Of a stretch of DNA of 64,000 nucleotides, positions 16,985 to 25,567 are shown in pieces. The notes beneath the pieces are model-generated. The model did not search any database, was not told the DNA's origin, and saw only the letters and a list, made by a program, of their open reading frames with translations. Both the position numbers and the translations under genes were made by a program. Every line of letters begins with the position of its first letter. Position 1 is the stretch's first letter. This DNA comes from an uncultured Flavobacteriaceae bacterium (lineage in GTDB: Bacteria; Bacteroidota; Bacteroidia; Flavobacteriales; Flavobacteriaceae), in the NCBI GenBank assembly GCA_947503005.1, contig CANNCA010000006.1:266941-330940 (forward strand). The letters run 5' to 3'.

Positions 16985-17475
16985 ACCAACTCATACTTAT
17001 TGCCGCCGCGGCAGAGAACAATGCCCTTGGGAAAGACAACGACTTGTTATGGCACTTACCCGATGATTTTAAGCGATTTAAAAAACTGACCACTGGACAT
17101 AAAATTATCATGGGGAGAAAGACCTTTGAAAGTTTTCCAAAGCCTTTGCCAAATAGAGAACACATTATTATCACGAGGGATAAAACCTATAAACCACGCT
17201 TTGAATCTTGCAGGGTTGTACATTCGTTGGACGATTCGCTACTAGCAGTTAAAAACGACACTATTTCATTCATTATCGGAGGTGGAGAAATCTACAAGCA
17301 AGCCGAAAAATTCGCTACCAAAATTGAATTGACACGCGTACACGCAACCTTTGACGCGGATACGTTTTTTCCAGAAATCGATTTAAAAAATTGGGTACTT
17401 GTAGATGAAGTTTATCATCCAAAAGATGAAAATCACAAATATGCATTCACCTATTTAACCTATGTCAGAAAATAG
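16981..17475 (+). CDS. folA: Dihydrofolate reductase
   Basis: A 164-residue enzyme that reduces dihydrofolate with NADPH. The start is TTG at 16981: a stop codon lies in frame 12 bp upstream, and the next ATG would delete the whole substrate-binding N-terminus. Motifs: LILIAAAAENNALGKDNDLL, WHLPDDFKRFKKLTTGHKII, MGRKTFESFPKPLPNREHII, and FIIGGGEIYKQA. TTGA overlaps the stop of the upstream 2TM gene, so translation is probably coupled. The stop is only 2 bp from the convergent murI stop. It recycles the dihydrofolate made by ThyA. Confidence 0.95.
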   Translation: MNQLILIAAAAENNALGKDNDLLWHLPDDFKRFKKLTTGHKIIMGRKTFESFPKPLPNREHIIITRDKTYKPRFESCRVVHSLDDSLLAVKNDTISFIIGGGEIYKQAEKFATKIELTRVHATFDADTFFPEIDLKNWVLVDEVYHPKDENHKYAFTYLTYVRK

Positions 17476-17477
17476 CC

Positions 17478-18266
17478 TTAAAAATCTAAAACGTTTATTT
17501 GAACAGGCTCAACCACAGCGGTTAGAAAACTTTTCAATAACGACACATCGGCATTGGTATAAAACTGATGCTTGGTTTTTGATCCATTAATTTTACTTAA
17601 TTCTTGCGATTCTAAAACAGTCTTCGTCTGGCGAGCGACTGCCTCACCAGAATCGATGATTGTAATATGTTCAGGAAGTATTTCCCTTAGCAATGGAATC
17701 AAATAAGGGTAGTGTGTGCATCCCAAGACCAAATAGTCAATTCCTTGTTCCAACATGGGGTTCACAAATTCTTCGAGTAACCTTCTTGTTTGGGCATCTT
17801 GCATTTTGCCCCCTTCTACCAAAGGCACCAAACCTGTTCCTTCTTGTTCGATAATAGTGATACCACTGGCATGCATTTCTGAAGTGCTATTGAAAAGACT
17901 ACTTGAAAGGGTACCCTTGGTCGCCAAAACGCCAATTGTTTTTGTCTTGGACTTCAGTGCAGCAGGTTTGATGGCAGGCTCTATACCTATAAATGGTACT
18001 TGGTAGTTTTCACGAAGGTAATTTATTGCATTGGTAGTGGCTGTATTACAAGCCACAACAATCATTTTACAGCCCTTTGACAGCAACAAATCCGTATTCT
18101 TAATGCTCAACTTTAAAATCTCTTCTTGAGACTTTTCCCCATAAGGTGCATTCACACTATCGGCCAGATAAATTGTATCCTCTTTGGGCAGTAGCATTGT
18201 AATTTCTTTCCAGATGGATGTTCCACCAACACCAGAATCAAAAATACCAATAGGACCGTCGTTCAT
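17478..18266 (-). CDS. murI: Glutamate racemase
   Basis: A 262-residue enzyme that makes D-glutamate for peptidoglycan. The two catalytic cysteines are present: Cys73 in VVACNTATTNA and Cys183 in VLGCTHYPYL. The N-terminus has PIGIFDSGVGGTSIWKEI and ADSVNAPYG. It begins 11 bp after the PafA-like gene, so the two are probably cotranscribed. Confidence 0.96.
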   Translation of the reverse strand: MNDGPIGIFDSGVGGTSIWKEITMLLPKEDTIYLADSVNAPYGEKSQEEILKLSIKNTDLLLSKGCKMIVVACNTATTNAINYLRENYQVPFIGIEPAIKPAALKSKTKTIGVLATKGTLSSSLFNSTSEMHASGITIIEQEGTGLVPLVEGGKMQDAQTRRLLEEFVNPMLEQGIDYLVLGCTHYPYLIPLLREILPEHITIIDSGEAVARQTKTVLESQELSKINGSKTKHQFYTNADVSLLKSFLTAVVEPVQINVLDF

Positions 18267-18277
18267 TTTAGAAAGGG

Positions 18278-19948
18278 TTATTCTAACACCTGGGCAATGG
18301 GTTTTCCAGTTGTTCCGCTCGGAAAGGCAATACCTAAAAGTGCAGATATGGTCGGAGCAATATCGGGTATTTCTGTTCGCTCTACGGTGCTTCCATTTTT
18401 AATACCTTTTCCATAAAAAAGCAATGGCACATGGGTATCATAAACTTGAGGAGACCCATGTGTAGAACCCGTTTTTGAATAGCTGATGACCCCTGGATTT
18501 AGCACAACTAGAATATCACCTGAACGTTTTTGATTATAACCGTTCTGCAAAATATATGGAATTCCCGATGTATAGTGATTCTTCCACATCTGATGCCCAG
18601 TGAACACTTGGTCTATTCCTTCATAAGTCAATAATTCTTTTGCCATTATTTCTTGTGCCTCTTCTAAGTCCATATCTAGATTCTTGATAATCTTATGGTC
18701 TAAAAAATACTGGTAGTTTGAAAAGTTCTTGATTATATCTGTAGTACCAAAAGTATATTTTAAAAACTCACTGAACTTTGCTTCTATCGCAGTAAAATCG
18801 ATATAGCCGCCTGGTATTTTATTATCCTTCAAATATGCAGGTACATCGACTGCACCATGATCCGCAGTTAAAAATACAGTATACTCACCTTCACCAACTC
18901 TTTTATCAAGTTCCTTAAAGAGGCGTTCTAAATCTTTATCTAACCGAAGATATGTATCTTGAACTTCCTTGGAGTTCACGCCGTATTTATGACCAACGTA
19001 GTCGGTGCTGGAAAAACTAATCGCTAAAAAGTCGGTAATCATATCAGCCCCTAGGAGCTCCTTTTCTATGGCTTCAATAGCAAAATCGGTTGTTATACTA
19101 TTTCCATAAGGAGTAGCTTTTATGATTTCAAAATCAGCATTTTTATTCAACATGTTTGCTGTGTTATGTGGAAATGTTGGAGCAATCTCTGTTTCAAATA
19201 GTCCCTCGTACTTGTTATTATCCAATCCGCTTTCCAAATAGGTGTTTATATCCTTTAAAGTGGTCCATGACTTTTTATAGTCTTTAATTTTATTTGAAGT
19301 ATTAAAATCGGTCACCCATTTTGGTAATTCTTTCATGTAATAGGAACTACTGACCCAATGCCCCACATTTGCACCATGAAACCAATAGGCAGCATTTGCG
19401 GTATGCCCCCCTGGTAGTACAGCTCCCCTATCTTTTAATGCTATTGCGATTGTCTTCCCTCGCATTTGTGTATGCAGACGAAGCTCGTCCGTAATCGTTG
19501 TGACAATCATTCTGTGGGGGGACATTTTACCAGCGTCAGTAGTTGTTCCTACAGATTCAAATGAATTGTCGGAAGCACAATATACATCCTCCTCATTTAC
19601 TTTGTCATACCAATTGTTGCCAATTACGCCATGCCTTGCAGGTGTAGTACCTGTATACACGGAAGCATGCCCAGGGCCGGTACTCGTAGGTGCATAGTTG
19701 AAATGGTTGTTCTTGCAATTAAAGCCCTCGTTCACAAATCTTTTGAACCCGCCTTCTTCATAGTGATTCCAAAAGCGCGTCAAATAGTCATAACGCATTT
19801 GGTCAACGACAATACCAACAACCAATTTTGGAGCAGTCTTTATTTCACTTAATTTTGAATCTTTTGATTTTTTCTGAGCTACCACCAATAAAGGGCAAAT
19901 AGCTATTAGAAGTAGTAAAAAAAAAGGTGTCGATTTTGTTCCTAACAT
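18278..19948 (-). CDS. pafA: PafA-type alkaline phosphatase (alkaline phosphatase superfamily)
   Basis: A 556-residue exported phosphomonoesterase-like protein. A signal peptide (residues 1-24, ending LLVVAQ) is followed by the superfamily core: metal ligand Asp49 in GIVVDQMRYDYL, probable nucleophile Thr90 in APTSTGPGHASVYTG, Asn in GVIGNNWYDK, and a Lys/Arg pair in ALKDRGAVLPGGH, which is characteristic of PafA relative to nucleotide pyrophosphatases. Further metal ligands are in FLTADHGAVDVPAYL and STHGSPQVYDTHVPLLFYG. In Flavobacteriia PafA is a phosphate-insensitive enzyme that releases phosphate from organic phosphomonoesters. The location is probably periplasmic. Upstream is a -7 box; downstream is murI. 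Confidence 0.88.
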   Translation of the reverse strand: MLGTKSTPFFLLLLIAICPLLVVAQKKSKDSKLSEIKTAPKLVVGIVVDQMRYDYLTRFWNHYEEGGFKRFVNEGFNCKNNHFNYAPTSTGPGHASVYTGTTPARHGVIGNNWYDKVNEEDVYCASDNSFESVGTTTDAGKMSPHRMIVTTITDELRLHTQMRGKTIAIALKDRGAVLPGGHTANAAYWFHGANVGHWVSSSYYMKELPKWVTDFNTSNKIKDYKKSWTTLKDINTYLESGLDNNKYEGLFETEIAPTFPHNTANMLNKNADFEIIKATPYGNSITTDFAIEAIEKELLGADMITDFLAISFSSTDYVGHKYGVNSKEVQDTYLRLDKDLERLFKELDKRVGEGEYTVFLTADHGAVDVPAYLKDNKIPGGYIDFTAIEAKFSEFLKYTFGTTDIIKNFSNYQYFLDHKIIKNLDMDLEEAQEIMAKELLTYEGIDQVFTGHQMWKNHYTSGIPYILQNGYNQKRSGDILVVLNPGVISYSKTGSTHGSPQVYDTHVPLLFYGKGIKNGSTVERTEIPDIAPTISALLGIAFPSGTTGKPIAQVLE

Positions 19949-19964
19949 CGTTTGGGTTTTAAAA

Positions 19965-19972
19965 CAAAAATA
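19965..19972 (-). promoter_or_regulatory. -7 promoter box of pafA-murI
   Basis: TATTTTTG on the minus strand is a full match to TAnnTTTG, 16 bp before the pafA start. No -33 TTG at normal spacing. Confidence 0.45.
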
Positions 19973-20058
19973 GATAAATAAAACCTTAATCTTTTAAATG
20001 AAGGTGAATTCCAAATCCTTTATTGTTATTTTTACGGCAACACATGTAAATATGTTTG

Positions 20059-20796
20059 ATGAAGTATCTAGCTGATATTGGTGGCTATGGAATAATGATT
20101 GTCGAAGTATTCAAAAAGCCTACCAAATGGAGGATAATGAAGACTTTGATTTTAAAAGAAATCGATGAACTTATTTATGGTTCGTTGGGCATATTGATCT
20201 TCATATCCTTTTTTATCGGGGCGGTGGTTTCGATACAAACCGCGATGAACCTTACTAGTGATTTTATTCCCAAGAATTTAATTGGGTTTGCAACCCGGCA
20301 GTCGATAATTCTGGAGTTTGCACCAACTTTCTGTTCAATTATAATGGCAGGTAAGGTTGGATCGTTCATCACTTCAAGTATTGGTACAATGCGAGTGACC
20401 GAACAAATTGACGCCTTAGAGGTGATGGGTGTGAACGCTCTGAATTATCTGGTTTTTCCAAAGATTATCGCTATGATGATGTACCCTTTTATTATAGCCA
20501 TAGCCATGTACGTCGGTATTTTTGGAGGATGGTTCGCAGGGGTTTTCGGTGGATTTATTACAAGTGCGGATTTTGTAGAAGGAGTTACAATGGATTTTAT
20601 TCCTTTTCACGTAACCTATTCTTTTATAAAGACGTTCGTTTTTGCGTTTCTACTGGCCACTATACCCTCTTATCATGGCTTTTATATGAAAGGTGGAGCA
20701 CTGGAAGTGGGAAAGGCCAGTACCACCTCATTCGTATGGACTAGTATTATCATTGTAATTACCAATTACGTATTAACACAATTATTGCTTACCTGA
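20059..20796 (+). CDS. MlaE-type ABC transporter permease
   Basis: A 245-residue integral membrane protein of the MlaE family, with 5-6 hydrophobic segments. The typical N-terminal half includes ISFFIGAVVSIQTAMNL and EFAPTFCSIIMAGKVGS, and the motif TEQIDALEVMGVNALNYLVF follows. The family moves phospholipids or other lipids between the inner and outer membranes. The ATG at 20059 is preferred over the TTG three bases upstream. Its stop overlaps the start of the ATPase gene. No MlaD-type MCE substrate-binding protein follows here. Confidence 0.9.
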   Translation: MKYLADIGGYGIMIVEVFKKPTKWRIMKTLILKEIDELIYGSLGILIFISFFIGAVVSIQTAMNLTSDFIPKNLIGFATRQSIILEFAPTFCSIIMAGKVGSFITSSIGTMRVTEQIDALEVMGVNALNYLVFPKIIAMMMYPFIIAIAMYVGIFGGWFAGVFGGFITSADFVEGVTMDFIPFHVTYSFIKTFVFAFLLATIPSYHGFYMKGGALEVGKASTTSFVWTSIIIVITNYVLTQLLLT

Positions 20797-21563
20797 TGAT
20801 TGAAGTAAACAACATACACAAATCTTTTGGTGATGCCCATATTTTAAAGGGAATATCTACTGTCTTCGAAACCGGTAAGACGAACCTCATCATCGGTCAA
20901 AGTGGCTCCGGAAAAACCGTTCTCTTAAAATGTTTATTAGGACTATTTTCTCCAGAGGAAGGAAGCATTGTATATGACGGTCAAAAATATAGTGAACTAT
21001 CAAGCAAAGACCAGCGAAACCTTAGACAAGATATGGGGATGGTCTTTCAAGGAAGCGCCCTTTTCGATGGTATGACCGTCGCAGGTAACGTCATGTTCCC
21101 TCTTGAAATGTTTACCAAATTGGCAAAATCTGAAATGGAAGACAGGGTCAATATTGTTTTAAAGCGTGTGAACTTGGTCGATGCAGATCATAAATATCCT
21201 TCAGAAATATCAGGGGGAATGCAGAAAAGAGTTGCTATAGCAAGAGCTATTGTGATGAACCCACAGTACTTGTTTTGTGACGAACCGAATTCAGGCCTTG
21301 ACCCAAAAACAGCAATTATAATTGACAACCTTATTAAAGAGATTACGGAAGAGTATAACATTACCACCGTAATCAACACCCATGATATGAACTCCGTAAT
21401 GGAAATTGGAGAAAAAATCATTTTCCTAAAAGATGGTCTAAAAGAATGGGAAGGTACAAAACACGAAATCTTCAAAACGGACAATCAGGCAGTAACCAGT
21501 TTTGTCTATTCATCGGAACTATTTAAAAAAGTGCGGCAGATGTATCTTGAAGAACGGAATTGA
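20796..21563 (+). CDS. MlaF-type ABC transporter ATP-binding protein
   Basis: A 255-residue ABC ATPase. Walker A is GQSGSGKT (about residues 33-40), the Q-loop is MGMVFQGSALFDGMTV, the signature is ISGGMQKR, Walker B is LFCDEPNSGLDP, and the H-loop is INTHDMNS. It overlaps mlaE by one base (TGATG). The signature ISGGMQKR and the MTV segment are typical of MlaF/Ttg2A lipid transport ATPases. Confidence 0.93.
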   Translation: MIEVNNIHKSFGDAHILKGISTVFETGKTNLIIGQSGSGKTVLLKCLLGLFSPEEGSIVYDGQKYSELSSKDQRNLRQDMGMVFQGSALFDGMTVAGNVMFPLEMFTKLAKSEMEDRVNIVLKRVNLVDADHKYPSEISGGMQKRVAIARAIVMNPQYLFCDEPNSGLDPKTAIIIDNLIKEITEEYNITTVINTHDMNSVMEIGEKIIFLKDGLKEWEGTKHEIFKTDNQAVTSFVYSSELFKKVRQMYLEERN

Positions 21564-21583
21564 ATTCTTAACGCACTGCTCTT

Positions 21584-21628
21584 TCTTGTCTCTTGTCTCT
21601 TGTCTCTTGTCTCTTGTCTCTTGTCTCT
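21584..21628. repeat. Heptanucleotide tandem repeat (TCTTGTC)x6.4
   Basis: Six perfect contiguous copies of TCTTGTC plus three bases lie between two convergent gene ends. Mutational slippage is expected. No reading frame crosses it. It could lie in the 3' untranslated regions of both neighbours. Confidence 0.95.
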
Positions 21629-21636
21629 AAGGCAAA

Positions 21637-23115
21637 TTAATCCTGAATTATCTCGGTTAAAAGAATAGTGCTATCCTTCAAGCGCACTTTTAACCAATTA
21701 TGTAATTTTTTAGCGTCTTTGACAATGTCAACTCGCCTTGCATCACGTTTCCATTTAGCTTCGAAAACACTTACCGTATCCAATTTTTTAAAATCGGTTC
21801 GAATGGCGTTGGAGAAAGCCAGGTATTCCAAATTTTCATAATTGGTCTGGGCTTCGGCACTAATATCTTGAAACGGAATCTGACGTGCGTTCAGCTTATT
21901 TAAACGCTTTAACTCAGATTCCAAAAGGCGAATTTTTTCATCTTTTCCCAACAACTGATTTTTTTGTGATTGATATAATTCTTCGACATATTTCAGTTGG
22001 TCGCCTTGTTCGCCTTGGGAACCTTGTATTATTTGCAAATCCGCATTCCTCAAGCGTTTGAAATTTTCGTCTTCATCTTTTTGCGCCTTCCAAGTAGCAA
22101 TAACACTTTCTGGTATGGTCTCGTTACCCATAAACACCAATTCAATTACAGCACCCTCACCCTTATTGAATTCGATATCGGTGAAATCTTCCATGAACCT
22201 ACCTGAACCAGAAAATTTGTAAGGTGCTATCTTTTCCTCAACGAACTGCCTAGCTTGTTTTCTGAACAACGATTCTTGCAAAGCATCCCAAAAAGTCAAA
22301 CTTGCGGGAATCATTACCAAAATCGCCAATCCAGAAGCGACCCTACCAATCAGCCTTCTCCGTTTTGAATTCGCATAACGTACCATGGGAAAACGAAGCA
22401 ACTTTAAAACCAAAAATGTTGCTAATGCAATGAAAATGGTATTAATAATGAATAAATACATAGCACCCGCGGCATAGTTATAATTGCCGATGGCCAGCCC
22501 GAAACCTACCGTACATAAGGGTGGCATCAAGGCCGTTGCTATGGCAACACCGAAAATAACACTCGCTATGGTTCCCTTTTTCGCCCTAGCAATCACCAAG
22601 GCCAAACCACCAAAAAATGCAATCAGCACATCACGGATATCTGGTGCCGTACGAGCCAATAGTTCTGAGGATTCATCCCGTAACGGAAACAGATAAAAGA
22701 ATAGAAATGCCGTCAACACGCTAAGAACGACCATGACCGTAAAATTCTTTAGAGATCTTCTTAAAGTATCAATATCATTGATGGCCAATGACATACCCAA
22801 CCCTAAAATAGGACCCATCAATGGAGAAATTAGCATCGCGCCGATTACTACAGCGGTCGAGTTTGCATTCAACCCTACCGATGCTATGAAAATGGAGCAA
22901 ATCAAAATCCAGGAAGTATGGCCTTTGAAAGGAATATCCGCAATAATGGCCTCTTTAGTGGCTTCTTGATCAGTATTGGTTCGAATATCCAAAAGTTCGG
23001 AAAGAAACTTCTTTATACTTCCTAAAAGACCTTGAAATTCTTTCTTTATTTCTTCGGTACTTTGAACCGGTTCTTCGGTCGGGGTGATATTATCTTGATT
23101 CAAATCTTCGCTCAT
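21637..23115 (-). CDS. DUF389 (TIGR00341-like) membrane protein
   Basis: A 492-residue protein. After a charged N-terminus there is a DUF389 membrane domain of about six helices (residues ~65-270), with the signature GLNANSTAVVIGAMLISPLM, PILGLGMSLA and ALMPPLCTVGFGLA. The C-terminal ~220 residues are soluble, with a predicted coiled coil (QKNQLLGKDEKIRLLESELK). No transport or enzymatic role is established. It lies directly after manC on the same strand (2-bp gap). Confidence 0.87.
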   Translation of the reverse strand: MSEDLNQDNITPTEEPVQSTEEIKKEFQGLLGSIKKFLSELLDIRTNTDQEATKEAIIADIPFKGHTSWILICSIFIASVGLNANSTAVVIGAMLISPLMGPILGLGMSLAINDIDTLRRSLKNFTVMVVLSVLTAFLFFYLFPLRDESSELLARTAPDIRDVLIAFFGGLALVIARAKKGTIASVIFGVAIATALMPPLCTVGFGLAIGNYNYAAGAMYLFIINTIFIALATFLVLKLLRFPMVRYANSKRRRLIGRVASGLAILVMIPASLTFWDALQESLFRKQARQFVEEKIAPYKFSGSGRFMEDFTDIEFNKGEGAVIELVFMGNETIPESVIATWKAQKDEDENFKRLRNADLQIIQGSQGEQGDQLKYVEELYQSQKNQLLGKDEKIRLLESELKRLNKLNARQIPFQDISAEAQTNYENLEYLAFSNAIRTDFKKLDTVSVFEAKWKRDARRVDIVKDAKKLHNWLKVRLKDSTILLTEIIQD

Positions 23116-23117
23116 AT

Positions 23118-24197
23118 CTAGGCGTATTCGTCTCCGAACTTGGCTTTTACCTTATTCAGAACTTGTTTGATATCTTGTTCTTTCGATTTTGGATAGATTA
23201 AAAGCACGTCCTCTTTGTCCACAATAATATAATCGTTCAACCCATCAATAACGACTATTTTGTCTTTGGGTGAACGTATCATATTTCCAGAAGCGTCATG
23301 TGCAATAACTTTGCTATTCACTACTGCGTTGTTGTTTTCGTCTTTATCTAATTTATCGTACAACGAACCCCATGTTCCTAAATCATTCCAGTCAAAAGTA
23401 GCGGGGAGTACGTATATAGATTTGGAATTTTCCAAAATTGCGTAATCAATGGATATATTCTCCGCCTTCGGATAGTTCTCCTTAATAAATGCGGCTTCAT
23501 CACTTGTATTATAGCAAGACATTCCAGAGTCGAACAAATCGAACTGCTCCTTCTGGTAGTCTGCAAATGACTTAATGATTGTTTTTACGCTCCACATAAA
23601 TATTCCAGCATTCCATAGAAAATTGCCTTGGGCCAAAAATTCTTTCGCAGTTTCGTAATCTGGTTTCTCTCTAAACTGATGCACTTTTTTGAGTTCAACT
23701 TCTTGACCCTTTTCAAACTCGATATATCCAAAACCAGTATTGGGAAAAGTTGGCTTTATTCCCAAGGTACAGAGCACTTCTTCCTTTTCACATTTTTCAA
23801 AACAGGTGGTGACATCTTTGGCAAAAGCATCTTCATCCTCAATCCAATGATCGCTGGGCGCAACTATCATGACCCCATCAGGGTTCATCTTTTGAATCTT
23901 CATGGCAGCATATAAAATGCAAGGAGCGGTATTTCTCATTGCAGGCTCCAAAACCACTTGCTCCTGTTTTACCAAGGGCAATTGTTCCAACACAAGATCG
24001 TTATAGCGCTCATTGGTTAATATGAGAATATTTTCAGTCGGAACAAATTTGTTCAGTCTTTTAAACGTTTTTTGTATTAATGTATCGCCAGTACCCAACA
24101 TGTCATGAAATTGCTTGGGGTACCCAGAGATACTTATAGGCCAGAATCTAGATCCAACTCCACCCGCCATTAAAACGGCATAATAATTTTTGTTCAT
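23118..24197 (-). CDS. manC: Mannose-1-phosphate guanylyltransferase
   Basis: A 359-residue nucleotidyltransferase making GDP-mannose from GTP and mannose-1-phosphate for surface polysaccharides. Motifs: YYAVLMAGGVGSRFWPISIS with the pyrophosphorylase signature, GYPKQFHDML, EPAMRNTAPCILYAAM, VAPSDHWI, FREKPDYETAKEFLAQGNFL, and WNAGIFMW. It lacks the C-terminal isomerase domain of bifunctional enzymes. It is four bp from the upstream sprT-like gene and two bp from the DUF389 gene, forming a three-gene unit. Confidence 0.94.
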   Translation of the reverse strand: MNKNYYAVLMAGGVGSRFWPISISGYPKQFHDMLGTGDTLIQKTFKRLNKFVPTENILILTNERYNDLVLEQLPLVKQEQVVLEPAMRNTAPCILYAAMKIQKMNPDGVMIVAPSDHWIEDEDAFAKDVTTCFEKCEKEEVLCTLGIKPTFPNTGFGYIEFEKGQEVELKKVHQFREKPDYETAKEFLAQGNFLWNAGIFMWSVKTIIKSFADYQKEQFDLFDSGMSCYNTSDEAAFIKENYPKAENISIDYAILENSKSIYVLPATFDWNDLGTWGSLYDKLDKDENNNAVVNSKVIAHDASGNMIRSPKDKIVVIDGLNDYIIVDKEDVLLIYPKSKEQDIKQVLNKVKAKFGDEYA

Positions 24198-24201
24198 TAA
24201 T

Positions 24202-24804
24202 CTAAGTTTTTATTAATTCTACCTCGGCGTTAGGTTGAAATAAATATATTTTACCTGAGGTCACCTCAACACATTCATAGCGTTTTATACGTCGGTTTCC
24301 TTTCTTATATAGTTTACCGTTGTACAGACGAAAAACACTTCCCAAAGGTAATTCAAAAACGTAGGATTTATCGCTATGTTGTTTGTCGTAACTTTTTAAA
24401 GCAACCGATAACTGTGCATCGGTATTGCTACTCGCTTTAGGGTTTCTAAAATGATTCGCTAAAAGTGGCAAGAGTTTCGACGGAAAAATTTCAGGTCGAA
24501 TAAAAGGAAGCATCAGCTTCTGAAAAGTAATTTTCCATTCTCTACCGTGTGGTTTTATTCTTCTACCATACTTTTCAAACGCCACCAGATGGGCAATCTC
24601 GTGAATCAAAGTAACCAAAAACCGATATTTGTTCAAGGTGGCATTTACTGTAATTTGGTGCCTGCCATCAGGCATTCGACGATAGTCACCATGCCTGGTA
24701 ATTCGCTCATTTACAATTTTAAGATGCACCCCTGTATTTTGAATGAGTTCTAAACAGGAAGTTACAGCACGTTCTGGCAGATATTTTTTTAAGATGTCAT
24801 CCAT
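24202..24804 (-). CDS. SprT-like zinc-metallopeptidase-fold protein
   Basis: A 200-residue protein. The HExxH zinc motif is in TLIHEIAHLVAFEKYGR, with a likely third ligand His in RRIKPHGREWK. The C-terminal half resembles the SprT zinc-ribbon region (KLYKKGNRRIKRYECVEVTS) but shows only one cysteine there. The family includes eukaryotic Spartan, which digests DNA-protein crosslinks; bacterial roles are largely unproven. It is the first gene of an sprT-manC-DUF389 unit and is divergent from a Crp/Fnr regulator. Confidence 0.85.
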   Translation of the reverse strand: MDDILKKYLPERAVTSCLELIQNTGVHLKIVNERITRHGDYRRMPDGRHQITVNATLNKYRFLVTLIHEIAHLVAFEKYGRRIKPHGREWKITFQKLMLPFIRPEIFPSKLLPLLANHFRNPKASSNTDAQLSVALKSYDKQHSDKSYVFELPLGSVFRLYNGKLYKKGNRRIKRYECVEVTSGKIYLFQPNAEVELIKT

Positions 24805-24810
24805 CTACGG

Positions 24811-24818
24811 CAAAAATA
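24811..24818 (-). promoter_or_regulatory. -7 promoter box directly before the sprT-like start
   Basis: TATTTTTG on the minus strand is a full match to TAnnTTTG and ends only 6 nt before the ATG. Transcription would start at or beside the start codon, giving a leaderless mRNA. Confidence 0.45.
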
Positions 24819-24896
24819 GGAATTAAACATTTCCATATTGATGAAATTATGTACTTTATAGGTACTCAAAACATATTCGTAGCTACAATTAATTAA

Positions 24897-25475
24897 ATGG
24901 TACTTATTGAATTTCTAAAACAGGCCGGGGTTTCTGTATCCGAGGAATTGGAAGACTGTTTACTTCGTTCTTTGAAATTGATAACATATAAGAAAGGTGA
25001 TTTCTTTTGTGAGCAGGGTCATGTGTGCAGACTGTTGGGTTTTATGGTCGAAGGTCAGGCAGCATTGCATTATTTGACCGATAGCAATGAATTTACACGA
25101 TGGATCGGACTTCAACACACCTTTGTTACCTCCTTCAACAGTTTCATCAATGAGGTACCTCATATTTATGGGATATCATTCTTAACCGATTCTACAATGG
25201 AAGTATTTTCAAAAGCCGAATTTGATAAATTGGCACGTGATTTTCCAGAAATGAACCAATTTATAGTTAGGGCCATTGCTCAAGAAGTTGTAAAATACCA
25301 ACATCTCACCGACTTACTAATTACTACCAAAGGAAAAGAGCGCTATTTGAAATTTCAAGAGCGCTACCCTCAGATGGTGCGTGAAGTGCCTCAGAAGTAT
25401 ATCGCCAGCATATTAGGTATGAATCCACGACACCTTAGCAGAATACGTAGACAATTGTTTGAAGAATCGAAATAG
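24897..25475 (+). CDS. Crp/Fnr-family transcriptional regulator
   Basis: A 192-residue protein. A cyclic-nucleotide-binding-type beta-roll occupies roughly residues 20-115 (ITYKKGDFFCEQGHVCRLLG, FMVEGQAALHYLTDSNEFT), followed by a dimer helix and a helix-turn-helix with KYIASILGMNPRHLSRIRRQ at the C-terminus. The FNR iron-sulfur cysteines are not evident, so it is not a classic FNR. The inducer is unknown. It is divergent from sprT and 92 bp before the next lipoprotein gene, which it might regulate. Confidence 0.88.
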   Translation: MVLIEFLKQAGVSVSEELEDCLLRSLKLITYKKGDFFCEQGHVCRLLGFMVEGQAALHYLTDSNEFTRWIGLQHTFVTSFNSFINEVPHIYGISFLTDSTMEVFSKAEFDKLARDFPEMNQFIVRAIAQEVVKYQHLTDLLITTKGKERYLKFQERYPQMVREVPQKYIASILGMNPRHLSRIRRQLFEESK

Positions 25476-25567
25476 ACAAATGTCCTTGTACCCCATATTT
25501 TTAATACCCAACTTTGGATAAGTTTACGAAGTACGGATACTATACAAGTTTCAATAAATCGAATGGT

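Noticed and set aside
21584..21628. CRISPR-like array
   Set aside because: The unit is 7 bp with no spacers and no cas genes nearby; it is a simple tandem repeat.
24841..24870. Imperfect palindrome around GTACTTTATAGGTAC between sprT and the Crp/Fnr gene
   Set aside because: One arm carries a mismatch and the length is short; not distinguishable from chance in AT-rich DNA.
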